DNA from: Nitrospira sp. CG24E
GTDB lineage: Bacteria > Nitrospirota > Nitrospiria > Nitrospirales > Nitrospiraceae
Assembly (NCBI GenBank): GCA_002869895.2
Contig: NEWP02000005.1
Coordinates: forward strand, 43,921 to 83,475
DNA length: 39,555 bases
Direction: 5' to 3'
In this document: positions 23,949-31,361 of the stretch, piece after piece
How positions within the stretch are numbered: position 1 is the first letter of the stretch
Layout: each line of letters begins with the position of its first letter
The notes under the pieces: generated by a model
The model's database searches: none
What the model was told of the DNA's origin: nothing
The model's input: only the letters and a program-made list of their open reading frames with translations
Made by a program: the position numbers and the translations under genes

Positions 23949-23986
23949 CTCTCGTAAAACGTTAAACGTGAATCGTGAAACGAGAG
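23949..23986 (-). promoter_or_regulatory. hairpin covering the atpF ribosome-binding site
   Basis: CTCTCGT (23949-23955) and ACGAGAG (23980-23986) are exact inverted repeats. They are extended by ACG/CGT after a three-base internal loop, and the terminal loop is about 12 bases. On the mRNA the GAGAG six bases before the atpF ATG lies in the paired 3' arm. A second pair of direct repeats (GACGGTTGACG and AACGGTTAACG, 23999-24023) lies next to it. Confidence 0.6.
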
Positions 23987-24027
23987 ATTTTCCCGCTTGA
24001 CGGTTGACGAATAACGGTTAACGCTCC

Positions 24028-24258
24028 CTATTTGCGGAGGCCCATGATGATAAACGCAATGACCAAGCCGTACAGTGCGATGGCTTCCACCAGCGCAAAC
24101 CCAATCCACATATACTTTGTGACGCGGCCTTCTGCTTCCGGCTGACGTGCCACCACTTCAATCATCTTCCCGAAAATGTAGCCGATTCCCACACCGGCCC
24201 CGGCAAACCCTGCCGCGGCACAACCCATACCTATCAACCCTGCTGCTGCTGGATCCAT
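24028..24258 (-). CDS. atpE: ATP synthase F0 subunit c
   Basis: The 76-residue two-helix proteolipid has the glycine-rich first helix (GFAGAGVGIGYIFG), the polar loop ARQPE (38-42) and the ion-binding Glu58 in the second helix (FALVEAIALYG). The helix-2 motif is of the proton-binding type; the ES and Gln pattern of sodium-binding rings is absent. The ring of c subunits rotates as protons pass subunit a. A strong GGGAGGAG site precedes the ATG, unlike atpF, in line with the need for many c copies per complex. Confidence 0.95.
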   Translation of the reverse strand: MDPAAAGLIGMGCAAAGFAGAGVGIGYIFGKMIEVVARQPEAEGRVTKYMWIGFALVEAIALYGLVIAFIIMGLRK

Positions 24259-24294
24259 TATGTCTTACTCCTCCCTTGTCTAAACTTACACGCG

Positions 24295-25044
24295 CTAATG
24301 GGCGTGCTCATCATGGCCATGCAAATGAAATGCGTCACCCAAGTAGACACAGGTCAATATGCTAAAAATATAGGCTTGAATGAACGCGATACCAAATTCC
24401 AATCCGTATATTGCAACAGTGAACGCAAAGGGCAACCACCCGATCAACAATCCGCCGCCGATCGTCAGGCCGAACAGTACCGCGAGCATCACGTGGCCCG
24501 CCGTCATATTCGCAAACAACCGAACGGCCAGTGAAATGGGCCGCGCCAACTGACTGATCAACTCGATCGGTATCATCAATGGCACCAGCCATCCAGGCGT
24601 ACCGGGCGGAATAAGAATGCCCAGAAACTTTATCCCATGTAACCAGAATCCTATAACCAAGCTGAGCCCATACACCAGGCAGGAGAACACCGCCGTCACA
24701 ATAACCTGACTCGTCACCGTGTAGCTGCCGGGGATCAACCCGATAAGATTACTGAAGAGGATAAAGAGAAACAGGGTGGCGATGAGGGGGAAAAATCGCA
24801 TCCCGTCCTTCCCCATCGTATCCATGATCATGCTGCGAATGAAATCCACCATCATCTCTGCCAGGCTCTGCAACTTGCCGGGTATCAGCTTGCGCGCCGA
24901 TCCTGCCACCACCATAAGCACCGCCGCCAGGAAGACGACAACCCACATGAAGACAACGGCCTTATTGATGGAAATATCCAATCCACCAAGTGAGATAGGG
25001 ATCCAGGTCTGAAGTTCGAATTGATGAAGCGGACTTTCTTCCAT
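24295..25044 (-). CDS. atpB: ATP synthase F0 subunit a
   Basis: The 249-residue polytopic membrane protein has the conserved ISQLARPISLAVRLFANMTAGH, holding the essential Arg of the proton half-channels, and the C-terminal EFGIAFIQAYIFSILTCVYLGDAFHLHGHDEHAH with a His-rich tail. It matches bacterial subunit a in length and order. It lies 33 bases after atpZ and 36 bases before atpE. Confidence 0.95.
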   Translation of the reverse strand: MEESPLHQFELQTWIPISLGGLDISINKAVVFMWVVVFLAAVLMVVAGSARKLIPGKLQSLAEMMVDFIRSMIMDTMGKDGMRFFPLIATLFLFILFSNLIGLIPGSYTVTSQVIVTAVFSCLVYGLSLVIGFWLHGIKFLGILIPPGTPGWLVPLMIPIELISQLARPISLAVRLFANMTAGHVMLAVLFGLTIGGGLLIGWLPFAFTVAIYGLEFGIAFIQAYIFSILTCVYLGDAFHLHGHDEHAH

Positions 25045-25077
25045 AGCTCTCTTTTGCTTTCGCTTATGTAAACGACG

Positions 25078-25299
25078 TTATGTCTTCGGCCATCGCTGGG
25101 CCGACCGGTATGCATTCCTGATCCCGGCCACGCTACCTAACACCAAACCTCCGACCATCCCCCAGGGGGTTGAATCAAAGAGGTAGGTGTCACATACCCA
25201 CCCCACCCCTCCGCCGACGATCAGCGAAGCGAGCAGATCGGTTGCGATCCGGACCGCTTGGCCAAGCCCCGTGTACAATGGATCTTGTGAAGGGGGCAT
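25078..25299 (-). CDS. AtpZ/AtpI-like small F0F1 accessory protein
   Basis: The 73-residue protein has two membrane helices (ATDLLASLIVGGGVGWVCDTYLF and GMVGGLVLGSVAGIRNAYRSA). The pattern (A..L...ILGG.GW..D) and position upstream of atpB match the AtpZ/ATPase_gene1 family, which is linked to c-ring assembly and in some species to Mg/Ca handling. It is first in the F0 gene unit. Confidence 0.85.
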   Translation of the reverse strand: MPPSQDPLYTGLGQAVRIATDLLASLIVGGGVGWVCDTYLFDSTPWGMVGGLVLGSVAGIRNAYRSAQRWPKT

Positions 25300-25366
25300 G
25301 TCGTACCCACGGAGGAGAGTGCTATGCGGCTAATAACGCAAGGACTCTGCCGATTGCGGGCGCGCA

Positions 25367-25396
25367 ATTCAACCAGAATCACACTGAATTTGTCAA
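25367..25396 (-). promoter_or_regulatory. promoter for the atpZ-B-E-F unit
   Basis: On the minus strand TTGACA (25396-25391) and TTGAAT (25372-25367) are 18 bases apart. The -35 is consensus and the -10 weak. The predicted leader is about 60 bases. Confidence 0.5.
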
Positions 25397-25410
25397 GCCG
25401 ACCGTGCACT

Positions 25411-25439
25411 ATGACACAGCAGATACAGTCGGGTATAGT
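25411..25439 (+). promoter_or_regulatory. promoter for the pabB-like gene
   Basis: ATGACA (25411-25416) and TATAGT (25434-25439) are 17 bases apart, with predicted transcription from about 25446. This divergent promoter sits beside the atp promoter. Confidence 0.5.
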
Positions 25440-25475
25440 GCATCGCGCTATGTGCAGAGCGATACACGTTCGCCC

Positions 25476-26960
25476 ATGACTCATTTCTCTCAACCATCAT
25501 TCTTGAGCGGTGCCCCACAGCCTCTAATCCTTACGATGGATGGCCAGGGAAGAACGCCCCTTGAGCTGTATCGCCTGATTGCATCTCCCTCTCAACCATC
25601 GTTCTTACTCGACAGCGGGAAGGGACCTGATGGCGGGAGCCACTATTCATATTTAGGGAGCAATCCATTTTCGGTACTGACGGAGCGGCAGGGACAGGCT
25701 TCTTATCGAACCCAGGATGGGCGCGAGCGTTCGTCGGGAAACCCCCTCGTAAGTCTCGGCAAATTATGCACCGGAGCGTGGAGCGAGCCTCTTCCAGGCC
25801 TGCCCAACTTTTTTGGTGGAGCCGTCGGCTACCTCAGTTACGACTTTGTGCGCGAATATGAAGTACTTCCGTCCATTGCCAAGGACGATCTGCTCCTCCC
25901 CCATTTGCAATTCGGTCTGTATGACATCGTCACCGCTGTCGATCATCAGACCGACTGGATACAGATCATTTTTTGCCCTCCCATTGAACGATTTTTGGGA
26001 GAACCACGGGAGCAGCTCTATCGTGAAGGCTTGGACCGGCTGGCAGAGTGGGAGACCAGACTCAACAGAAAACCGTCCCTCCTCAACAAACTTCCCTCCC
26101 TCGACCAAATGGCTTTTCATCCGGACCAAACGCGGGATGCTTACCTTCGACAAGTCCGCCGCTGCCAGGAGTATATTGCAGCAGGAGACATCTATCAGGC
26201 GAACCTATCGCATCGATTCACCCTGGAGCCACTTAGCGCCTATGACGATGGCATGGATCGACAGCCCTACGAGCAGGAACTCTATCGACGCCTGCAGGCT
26301 ATCAACCCGTCGCCCTTCTCAGGTCTCCTGCACTTCGACCATGTCACATTGATCAGCGCTTCGCCCGAACGGCTCATCCGTCTCCATGATAGGCGTGCGG
26401 ATACACGCCCGATTGCCGGAACCAGGCCCCGTGGGGTCGACACCCATGATGATCAACGCCTCATCGGGGAATTACTCGCAAGTGAGAAGGAACGAGCCGA
26501 GCATCTTATGCTCGTCGATCTCGAACGAAACGACCTTGGCCGTGTCTGCCGATACGGCACCGTACAGGTCGATGAATTCATGGCAATTGAGCAGTACTCC
26601 CACGTCAACCACATCGTGTCTAGTATCAGCGGGGCCTTGAAACCGGACACTACGCCTCTCGACCTGATTCAAGCGCTATTCCCCGGAGGCACCATCACAG
26701 GTGTGCCGAAGATCCGCTGCATGGAGATTATTGAAGAGCTGGAACCGGTACGCCGTGGCCCCTACACAGGATCTTTTGGATACATCGGCTGGAACGGAGA
26801 CCTCGATCTCAATATCGTGATTCGAACTTTGGTATGGTGTGGGGGGAAGGGATACTTGCAGGTCGGGGCCGGGATTGTCGCCGACTCCGAGCCGGCCAAA
26901 GAATACGAAGAAACGCTCCAGAAGGCCCAGGCTTTCTTCAGCGCACTGCGGCAGATGTAA
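25476..26960 (+). CDS. pabB: chorismate-binding enzyme, PabB-like (aminodeoxychorismate synthase component I)
   Basis: The 494-residue protein belongs to the anthranilate/aminodeoxychorismate synthase component I family. Visible motifs are CQEYIAAGDIYQANLSHRF, ISASPERLIRL, PIAGTRPRG, LVDLERNDLGRVC and the C-terminal FPGGTITGVPKIRCMEIIEELEP. It would aminate chorismate with ammonia from a glutaminase partner not present here. The next gene, a class IV aminotransferase, favours the PabB/PabC folate pairing over TrpE. The ATG at 25476 has no clear ribosome-binding site; an open frame extends upstream but crosses the divergent promoter region. Confidence 0.85.
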   Translation: MTHFSQPSFLSGAPQPLILTMDGQGRTPLELYRLIASPSQPSFLLDSGKGPDGGSHYSYLGSNPFSVLTERQGQASYRTQDGRERSSGNPLVSLGKLCTGAWSEPLPGLPNFFGGAVGYLSYDFVREYEVLPSIAKDDLLLPHLQFGLYDIVTAVDHQTDWIQIIFCPPIERFLGEPREQLYREGLDRLAEWETRLNRKPSLLNKLPSLDQMAFHPDQTRDAYLRQVRRCQEYIAAGDIYQANLSHRFTLEPLSAYDDGMDRQPYEQELYRRLQAINPSPFSGLLHFDHVTLISASPERLIRLHDRRADTRPIAGTRPRGVDTHDDQRLIGELLASEKERAEHLMLVDLERNDLGRVCRYGTVQVDEFMAIEQYSHVNHIVSSISGALKPDTTPLDLIQALFPGGTITGVPKIRCMEIIEELEPVRRGPYTGSFGYIGWNGDLDLNIVIRTLVWCGGKGYLQVGAGIVADSEPAKEYEETLQKAQAFFSALRQM

Positions 26961-26962
26961 CG

Positions 26963-27838
26963 ATGTTCATTTACCTCAATGACCGGTTCGTTAATGAAAC
27001 GGAGGCCGTCGTCTCTGTGTTCGACCATGGTTTTCTCTATGGCGATGGCGTTTATGAAACGATTCGCTCCTACGGGAGCCGGATCTTCATGCGGGACCAA
27101 CATCTTGCCCGGCTTCGCCGGTCTGCGGATGCGATCGGCCTCACCATCCCGATTCCCGAGAACAGGTGGCCGGTGCTCCTCCACGAGGCCATGACAAGGA
27201 ATGATGTCGGCAATGATCGAATCGATGCCTATCTCCGAATCACGATCTCCAGAGGAGCAGGCGATATCGGCCTCGATCCGGCCTTATGCCCAACTCCCAC
27301 GGTCGTGATCATGACCAAGCCTCTCGCACCACCCTCACTCCAGACCTATCGAGACGGCGTGAGCTTGATTGTCGCCAAAACCAGGCGCAATCTTCCAACC
27401 GCCCTTGATCCTCAGATCAAAGCCACCAATTTCCTAAACAACATTCAGGCCAAACGTGAAGCGATCGCGGCTGGCGTCTTTGACTGCATCCTACTCAATT
27501 GGGAATCTCATCTGACAGAATGCACCGTCAGCAATCTCTTCTTCGTACAGGCTGGGAGACTCTGTACCCCGGCACTTTCATGCGGCCTGTTGGACGGTAT
27601 CACGCGCGACGTTGTGCTCAACCTTGCTCAAGAGTTGCAGATCCCCGTCGATGAAGGATCTTTCGGGGTCGAAGCGATCCATAAGGCAGACGAGTGTTTT
27701 GTCACCAACACAAGCCTGGAAGTGATGCCAGTCACCATGGTAGATGGGCATCCGATCGGAAATGGAGCACCAGGACCTCTCACCCAGCAGCTCCATACAG
27801 ATTTTGTAGCCAACCGAGCAAAGTTTTTAGAGTCCTAG
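26963..27838 (+). CDS. class IV PLP enzyme (PabC / branched-chain aminotransferase-like)
   Basis: The 291-residue fold-type IV PLP protein has the N-terminal VFDHGFLYGDGVYETIRSYG, the likely Schiff-base lysine in QIKATNFLNNIQAKREA, and the phosphate-binding LTECTVSNLFFV and CGLLDGITRDVV. Members act as aminodeoxychorismate lyase, branched-chain aminotransferase or D-amino-acid transaminase. Coupling to pabB (two-base gap) argues for 4-amino-4-deoxychorismate lyase, giving p-aminobenzoate for folate. IlvE-like activity cannot be excluded. Confidence 0.85.
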   Translation: MFIYLNDRFVNETEAVVSVFDHGFLYGDGVYETIRSYGSRIFMRDQHLARLRRSADAIGLTIPIPENRWPVLLHEAMTRNDVGNDRIDAYLRITISRGAGDIGLDPALCPTPTVVIMTKPLAPPSLQTYRDGVSLIVAKTRRNLPTALDPQIKATNFLNNIQAKREAIAAGVFDCILLNWESHLTECTVSNLFFVQAGRLCTPALSCGLLDGITRDVVLNLAQELQIPVDEGSFGVEAIHKADECFVTNTSLEVMPVTMVDGHPIGNGAPGPLTQQLHTDFVANRAKFLES

Positions 27839-27916
27839 TAACGCCCTGCGTTATCACATACTCCGTTGTTTTCCTGTACTACTTACAACTCCCCATGGCA
27901 TAAGACCTGCATTCTC

Positions 27917-27951
27917 TTGACACCCAGAGGTGGACTGGTATCGTTGCATCC
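27917..27951 (+). promoter_or_regulatory. promoter abutting the small lytic transglycosylase start
   Basis: TTGACA (27917-27922) and TATCGT (27939-27944), 16 bases apart, put the expected transcription start at about 27951, next to the ATG at 27952. No ribosome-binding site fits, so the mRNA may be leaderless. Confidence 0.45.
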
Positions 27952-28662
27952 ATGCGCAACACATTTTCTCTTATCATGACAGCCCTCGGGCGGCAGGCAG
28001 CCATTGGCCTCACGACGACAGTAATTGCAGGAATTGGATCGCTGGCCTTCTCCCTGCCGACAGCCACGGCAGAAATTTATCAATATATCGAGCGGGATGG
28101 CTCAATCTCTCTCACCAATGTGCCGTCAGACTCGCGCTATCGGAAAATCGCGATCGAGTCCAGCCGATTCCACGCCGCCCTGTCCGAGCAAGAGCTCGAA
28201 CCGCTCATTCGTCGGCACTCTGTACAACAGCAGCTCCATCCCGCGCTGATCCGTGCCGTCATCAAAGCTGAATCGGACTTCGATCCACGGGCAGTATCTC
28301 GCTCTGGCGCCATCGGCCTGATGCAGCTGATGCCCCAGACAGCGGTGCGTCTGGACGTGCGGGACATGTATGATCCGGATGATAATGTGGGCGGAGGGAC
28401 CAAATATTTACGCCAGCTGCTCGATCGCTTCCATGGGAATTTACCGTTGGCCCTGGCGGCCTACAATGCCGGAGAGAATGCGGTCGACCGTTATCAGGCG
28501 CTTCCCCCCTTCGATGAAACCAGACAATATGTCCGGAAGGTTCTCCGATACTATCGGACATTCCTGGTCCGCGATGGCGTCGCCATGAAACATCCAGTCA
28601 ACCGATTCGTCCCCGCAGAGATAACAACAATCCCCGCGATTTCTGAAGTGGCTTCCCGCTAA
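27952..28662 (+). CDS. lytic transglycosylase (SLT domain) with N-terminal DUF4124-like segment
   Basis: The 236-residue secreted protein has a signal peptide (to about TATA-EIYQ), then a short YQYIERDGSISLTNVPSDS segment like the DUF4124 modules that often precede SLT domains. The SLT catalytic domain follows, with the acid Glu in AVIKAESDFDPRAVSRSGAIGLMQLMPQTA and LALAAYNAGENAV. It should cut peptidoglycan glycan strands in the periplasm. Its last 65 bases overlap, in convergent orientation, the 3' end of nadB. Confidence 0.9.
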   Translation: MRNTFSLIMTALGRQAAIGLTTTVIAGIGSLAFSLPTATAEIYQYIERDGSISLTNVPSDSRYRKIAIESSRFHAALSEQELEPLIRRHSVQQQLHPALIRAVIKAESDFDPRAVSRSGAIGLMQLMPQTAVRLDVRDMYDPDDNVGGGTKYLRQLLDRFHGNLPLALAAYNAGENAVDRYQALPPFDETRQYVRKVLRYYRTFLVRDGVAMKHPVNRFVPAEITTIPAISEVASR

Positions 28663-30241
28663 CGACTTCTCCGCTCGATAAGCGACTGTGTTGTTGCCAG
28701 CCCGCCCGCTTGGCCTCTGGAAAATCAGATCGATAATGGGCCCCGACGCTGTTCTCTCTCCACAGCGCCGCCTCCGCGACACATTGCGCCACCTGCACCA
28801 TGTTTTTCACTTCCAGCGCTGCCCGGCTCGCAAAGGGCTGGGTCACCAATTGCGCCCACCGCGACAGTTGAGCGCAGGCCCGGATGAGCGACTCGCCCGA
28901 ACGGATAACGCCGACTTGTCCCCACATCGTTCGACGCAGTGAACTCCGCAGTTTTTCCGCATCCTCTAGAGTCCCGAACTGACCCGCTCGGAATGTAGCC
29001 TCCTGAGGCGATAGCGTAGAGACAGCGGATTGGCCGACAGACGCCACGGCTGCCGATGCCGCACGCGCACCAAACACCAATCCTTCGAGCAAGGAATTAC
29101 TCGCCAAACGATTCGCCCCATGCACACCGCTACAAGCCACTTCTCCGGCGGCAAAGAGCCCCGGAACCGATGTCGCACCGTTCAGATCGGTCCAGACACC
29201 ACCCATCATGTAATGTGCGCTGGGAGACACCGGGATCCATTCTTCCGTGATATCGATGTCATAGCGAAGGCAGGTCGCATAAATCGTCGGGAAGCGCCGC
29301 TTCACAAACTCTGCACCCAAGTGGGTCACGTCGAGATAGACATGCCGGGCTTTGGTCGCAGCCATTTCGGCCAAGATCGCCCGCGACACAATGTCTCTCG
29401 GCGCTAAGGCCCCCATAGGGTGGTAGCGTTGCATGAACAGCGCCCCTTTATTGTTGCGCAGCTGCGCCCCCTCCCCTCGCATCGCCTCGGACAGTAAGAA
29501 CGGCGGACTCGACGGCAAATAGAGCGCCGTCGGATGGAATTGCACGAACTCCATGTCTTGAAGGACTGCGCCTGCGCGCAGCGCCATGGCCATCCCATCC
29601 CCGGTGGCATTTGCAGGATTGGTCGTCCGCGCATAGATCTGCCCGGCCCCGCCGGTGGTCAGCACGACAGCGCGAGCCGGCAGCACGAACTGGCGGCCAG
29701 ATCCTTCATCCAACACAATAGCCCCTCTGCAACGTCCCGCTTCGACGACAAGATCTACGGTAAAGTGATGGTCCAGCCGCTGAATCTGCGACTGTCTATT
29801 CACTTCGGCAATCAACACTCGCACCATCTCGTTCCCCGTCGCATCCCCCCGTGCGCGCAAAATGCGGCTTCGACTATGGGCGGCCTCCCGGGCAAACGCA
29901 AACTTTCCGCCGACTTTGTCGAACTTGGCCCCCCACCCGATCAATTCCTGGATCCGCTCAGGCCCCTCTTCAACGAGGACTCTCACCGCTTCTTTCCGAC
30001 AGAGCCCATGCCCCGCTTTGAGCGTGTCGGTTAAATGGATGGCCACGTCGTCTTCTTCACTCATCGCCACCGCGACTCCACCCTGCGCATGGATCGAGCT
30101 GCTTTGAAGCGGATGCCCCTTCGTCAGCACCATGACACGGCCGGCACGGCTCAACTCCAACGCCGCACGGAGGCCGGCCACACCGCTCCCAATGATCAGG
30201 AAATCGGCCTGCGCTGGAGCAGGGGATCGACGAGATGACAT
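28598..30241 (-). CDS. nadB: L-aspartate oxidase
   Basis: The 547-residue flavoenzyme has the FAD-binding IIGSGVAGLRAALELSRAG at the N terminus, SSSIHAQGGVAVAMSEEDD, the active-site region EFVQFHPTALYLP and HYMMGGVWTDLNGATSVPGLFAAGEVACSGVHGANRLASNSLLEG near residue 360. It oxidises aspartate to iminoaspartate, the first step of de novo NAD synthesis (with NadA, not in this window). It starts three bases after the lipoprotein gene stop, so the two are cotranscribed. The C-terminal residues overlap the opposing transglycosylase gene. Confidence 0.95.
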   Translation of the reverse strand: MSSRRSPAPAQADFLIIGSGVAGLRAALELSRAGRVMVLTKGHPLQSSSIHAQGGVAVAMSEEDDVAIHLTDTLKAGHGLCRKEAVRVLVEEGPERIQELIGWGAKFDKVGGKFAFAREAAHSRSRILRARGDATGNEMVRVLIAEVNRQSQIQRLDHHFTVDLVVEAGRCRGAIVLDEGSGRQFVLPARAVVLTTGGAGQIYARTTNPANATGDGMAMALRAGAVLQDMEFVQFHPTALYLPSSPPFLLSEAMRGEGAQLRNNKGALFMQRYHPMGALAPRDIVSRAILAEMAATKARHVYLDVTHLGAEFVKRRFPTIYATCLRYDIDITEEWIPVSPSAHYMMGGVWTDLNGATSVPGLFAAGEVACSGVHGANRLASNSLLEGLVFGARAASAAVASVGQSAVSTLSPQEATFRAGQFGTLEDAEKLRSSLRRTMWGQVGVIRSGESLIRACAQLSRWAQLVTQPFASRAALEVKNMVQVAQCVAEAALWRENSVGAHYRSDFPEAKRAGWQQHSRLSSGEVVSGKPLQKSRGLLLSLRGRIG

Positions 30242-30244
30242 GGG

Positions 30245-30754
30245 TTACTTCTTCTTGGGAGGACGTGTGGAGTCGCTCGTCGCCTGCCGAGCTTGCATGC
30301 CGAAGGGAGAATCGCCCTGAACCCCTCGTAAGAGAATCGACTGGGTTCCGACCCACTGCAATCGCGTATGCCCTCTCTGCCGGAGACCAGGGTCTTCTAC
30401 ATCCTTCTTCCATAAGCCTTGCCAATGCACGAACACATCAATGTTATCCCCATCGACCATGATGCGCTCGACCGCGAAGTCCAAGGTGATGGCGTTGAAT
30501 GTTTCGAAATCGCCCTGCGCCTCTTCCTTCAGCCGCTCAAGCTGCTCAATCGGCATCATGAGCGAGGACAGGCTCGTCGAATCTTTCTTCGCATAGGCTT
30601 GCCGAAGCGATTCCACCGCCCGATCGATACGGAGGTATCGTTCGTGATCATCGGGATACAACTGTTTCTTGCCGCCGCAGCTGACGACGAGCAAGCCCAT
30701 CGAGACGAGCAGGACCAAGAGGGGAAACAGTGGGAATTTATTCTGATGCATCAT
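30245..30754 (-). CDS. lipoprotein with NTF2/SnoaL-like domain, unknown function
   Basis: The 169-residue protein has a lipoprotein signal ending LLVVSCGGK, with Cys as lipidation site (Ser at -1, not the Asp of an Lol-avoidance signal). The rest (IDRAVESLRQAYAKKDSTSLSSLM, later NIDVFVHWQGLWKK) resembles the helix-sheet pattern of NTF2/SnoaL-like domains, though I would not assign a ligand. A Lys-rich tail (RPPKKK) ends it. The ATG at 30754 coincides with the predicted transcription start. It is upstream of nadB by three bases; a functional tie to NAD synthesis is not evident. Confidence 0.75.
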   Translation of the reverse strand: MMHQNKFPLFPLLVLLVSMGLLVVSCGGKKQLYPDDHERYLRIDRAVESLRQAYAKKDSTSLSSLMMPIEQLERLKEEAQGDFETFNAITLDFAVERIMVDGDNIDVFVHWQGLWKKDVEDPGLRQRGHTRLQWVGTQSILLRGVQGDSPFGMQARQATSDSTRPPKKK

Positions 30755-30789
30755 GGTTGCAGTATAGAAACGGCTATCAGGCAGGTCAA
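30755..30789 (-). promoter_or_regulatory. promoter of the lipoprotein-nadB unit, probably leaderless
   Basis: On the minus strand TTGACC (30789-30784) and TATACT (30766-30761) are exactly 17 bases apart. Seven bases past the -10 falls on the A of the ATG (30754), with only GCAACC between, so a leaderless transcript is predicted. Confidence 0.65.
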
Positions 30790-30933
30790 GCGGCTGAAAG
30801 ACAGTCCTCACGCGTGACAGTCGACAATCCAGCCGTTTGACTTCCGTCCGATCTTGATCAATTTAATCCGTCGTTGACCTTGCTATTTGAGAGGAAAACT
30901 TCTACACTCCCTCTCCTTCCAGGGAGCGAACGC

Positions 30934-31029
30934 ATGTCCAGTGTGCTGAAAAAACGCCGTAAAAAGATGCGCAAGCATAAGTATAAGAAGCTGCGCCGGC
31001 GTCAAAAGTTTGAACGTCGAAAAAGCTAG
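30934..31029 (+). CDS. AURKAIP1/COX24-domain (bS22-like) basic small protein
   Basis: The 31-residue, highly basic protein starts MSSVLKKRRKKMRKHKYKKL and ends FERRKS. This is the AURKAIP1/COX24 pattern (VxKKRRxKMxKHKxKKxxxRxR), seen in mitochondrial ribosomal protein mS38 and in tiny bacterial proteins that sit at the 30S decoding region (bS22-like). AGGGAG precedes the ATG. Genes this short are often left out by length cutoffs. A role on the ribosome follows from the family, not from the context. Confidence 0.85.
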   Translation: MSSVLKKRRKKMRKHKYKKLRRRQKFERRKS

Positions 31030-31058
31030 TCTCACCCGAGAAGGGGGAGGATGGGTCA

Positions 31059-31166
31059 ATGCCAGAAGGCAAGAAGGTTCGCATCCGCGTCCGGACTGTG
31101 AGCTTTGTCTACGGTGGCGACTTACCCATTCCTCCCACGATATTGTGTGTCCTATGCCAGGAATGA
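31059..31166 (+). CDS. candidate 35-residue protein, unknown
   Basis: The short frame is preceded by GGGGGAGG eight to ten bases before the ATG and starts 29 bases after the COX24-like gene. The product begins MPEGKKVRIRVRTVSF and ends with a LCVLC motif. I recognise no family. The ribosome-binding site and position are the main support; it may be coincidental. Confidence 0.35.
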   Translation: MPEGKKVRIRVRTVSFVYGGDLPIPPTILCVLCQE

Positions 31167-31170
31167 AGGG

Positions 31171-31338
31171 CTAAGCCTCTTCATCCGCCTCGGTAACGAG
31201 CAGATGAATGAAACAGACTTTTGAGACTTCGTAACCATCGATAAAAACCTGGTTGAGTTCATCGCAAAGTTGTAGTGCCACACCACCTCCGGTTCGATGC
31301 CTTGCCTCCGCGATTCTCTCTTGGTTTTCCGTAACCAC
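31171..31338 (-). CDS. candidate 55-residue protein, unknown
   Basis: The minus-strand frame, from a GTG at 31338 to TAG at 31171, has a balanced, protein-like composition (ALQLCDELNQVFIDGYEVSK, then CFIHLLVTEADEEA) and codon usage like nearby genes. AGAGGAG abuts the GTG rather than being properly spaced. A second GTG at 31281 with GGAGG four bases upstream could start a 36-residue form. It ends four bases from the stop of the opposing 35-residue frame. No family is recognised. Confidence 0.4.
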   Translation of the reverse strand: MVTENQERIAEARHRTGGGVALQLCDELNQVFIDGYEVSKVCFIHLLVTEADEEA

Positions 31339-31361
31339 CTCCTCTAAAATCGCCTCTCATT

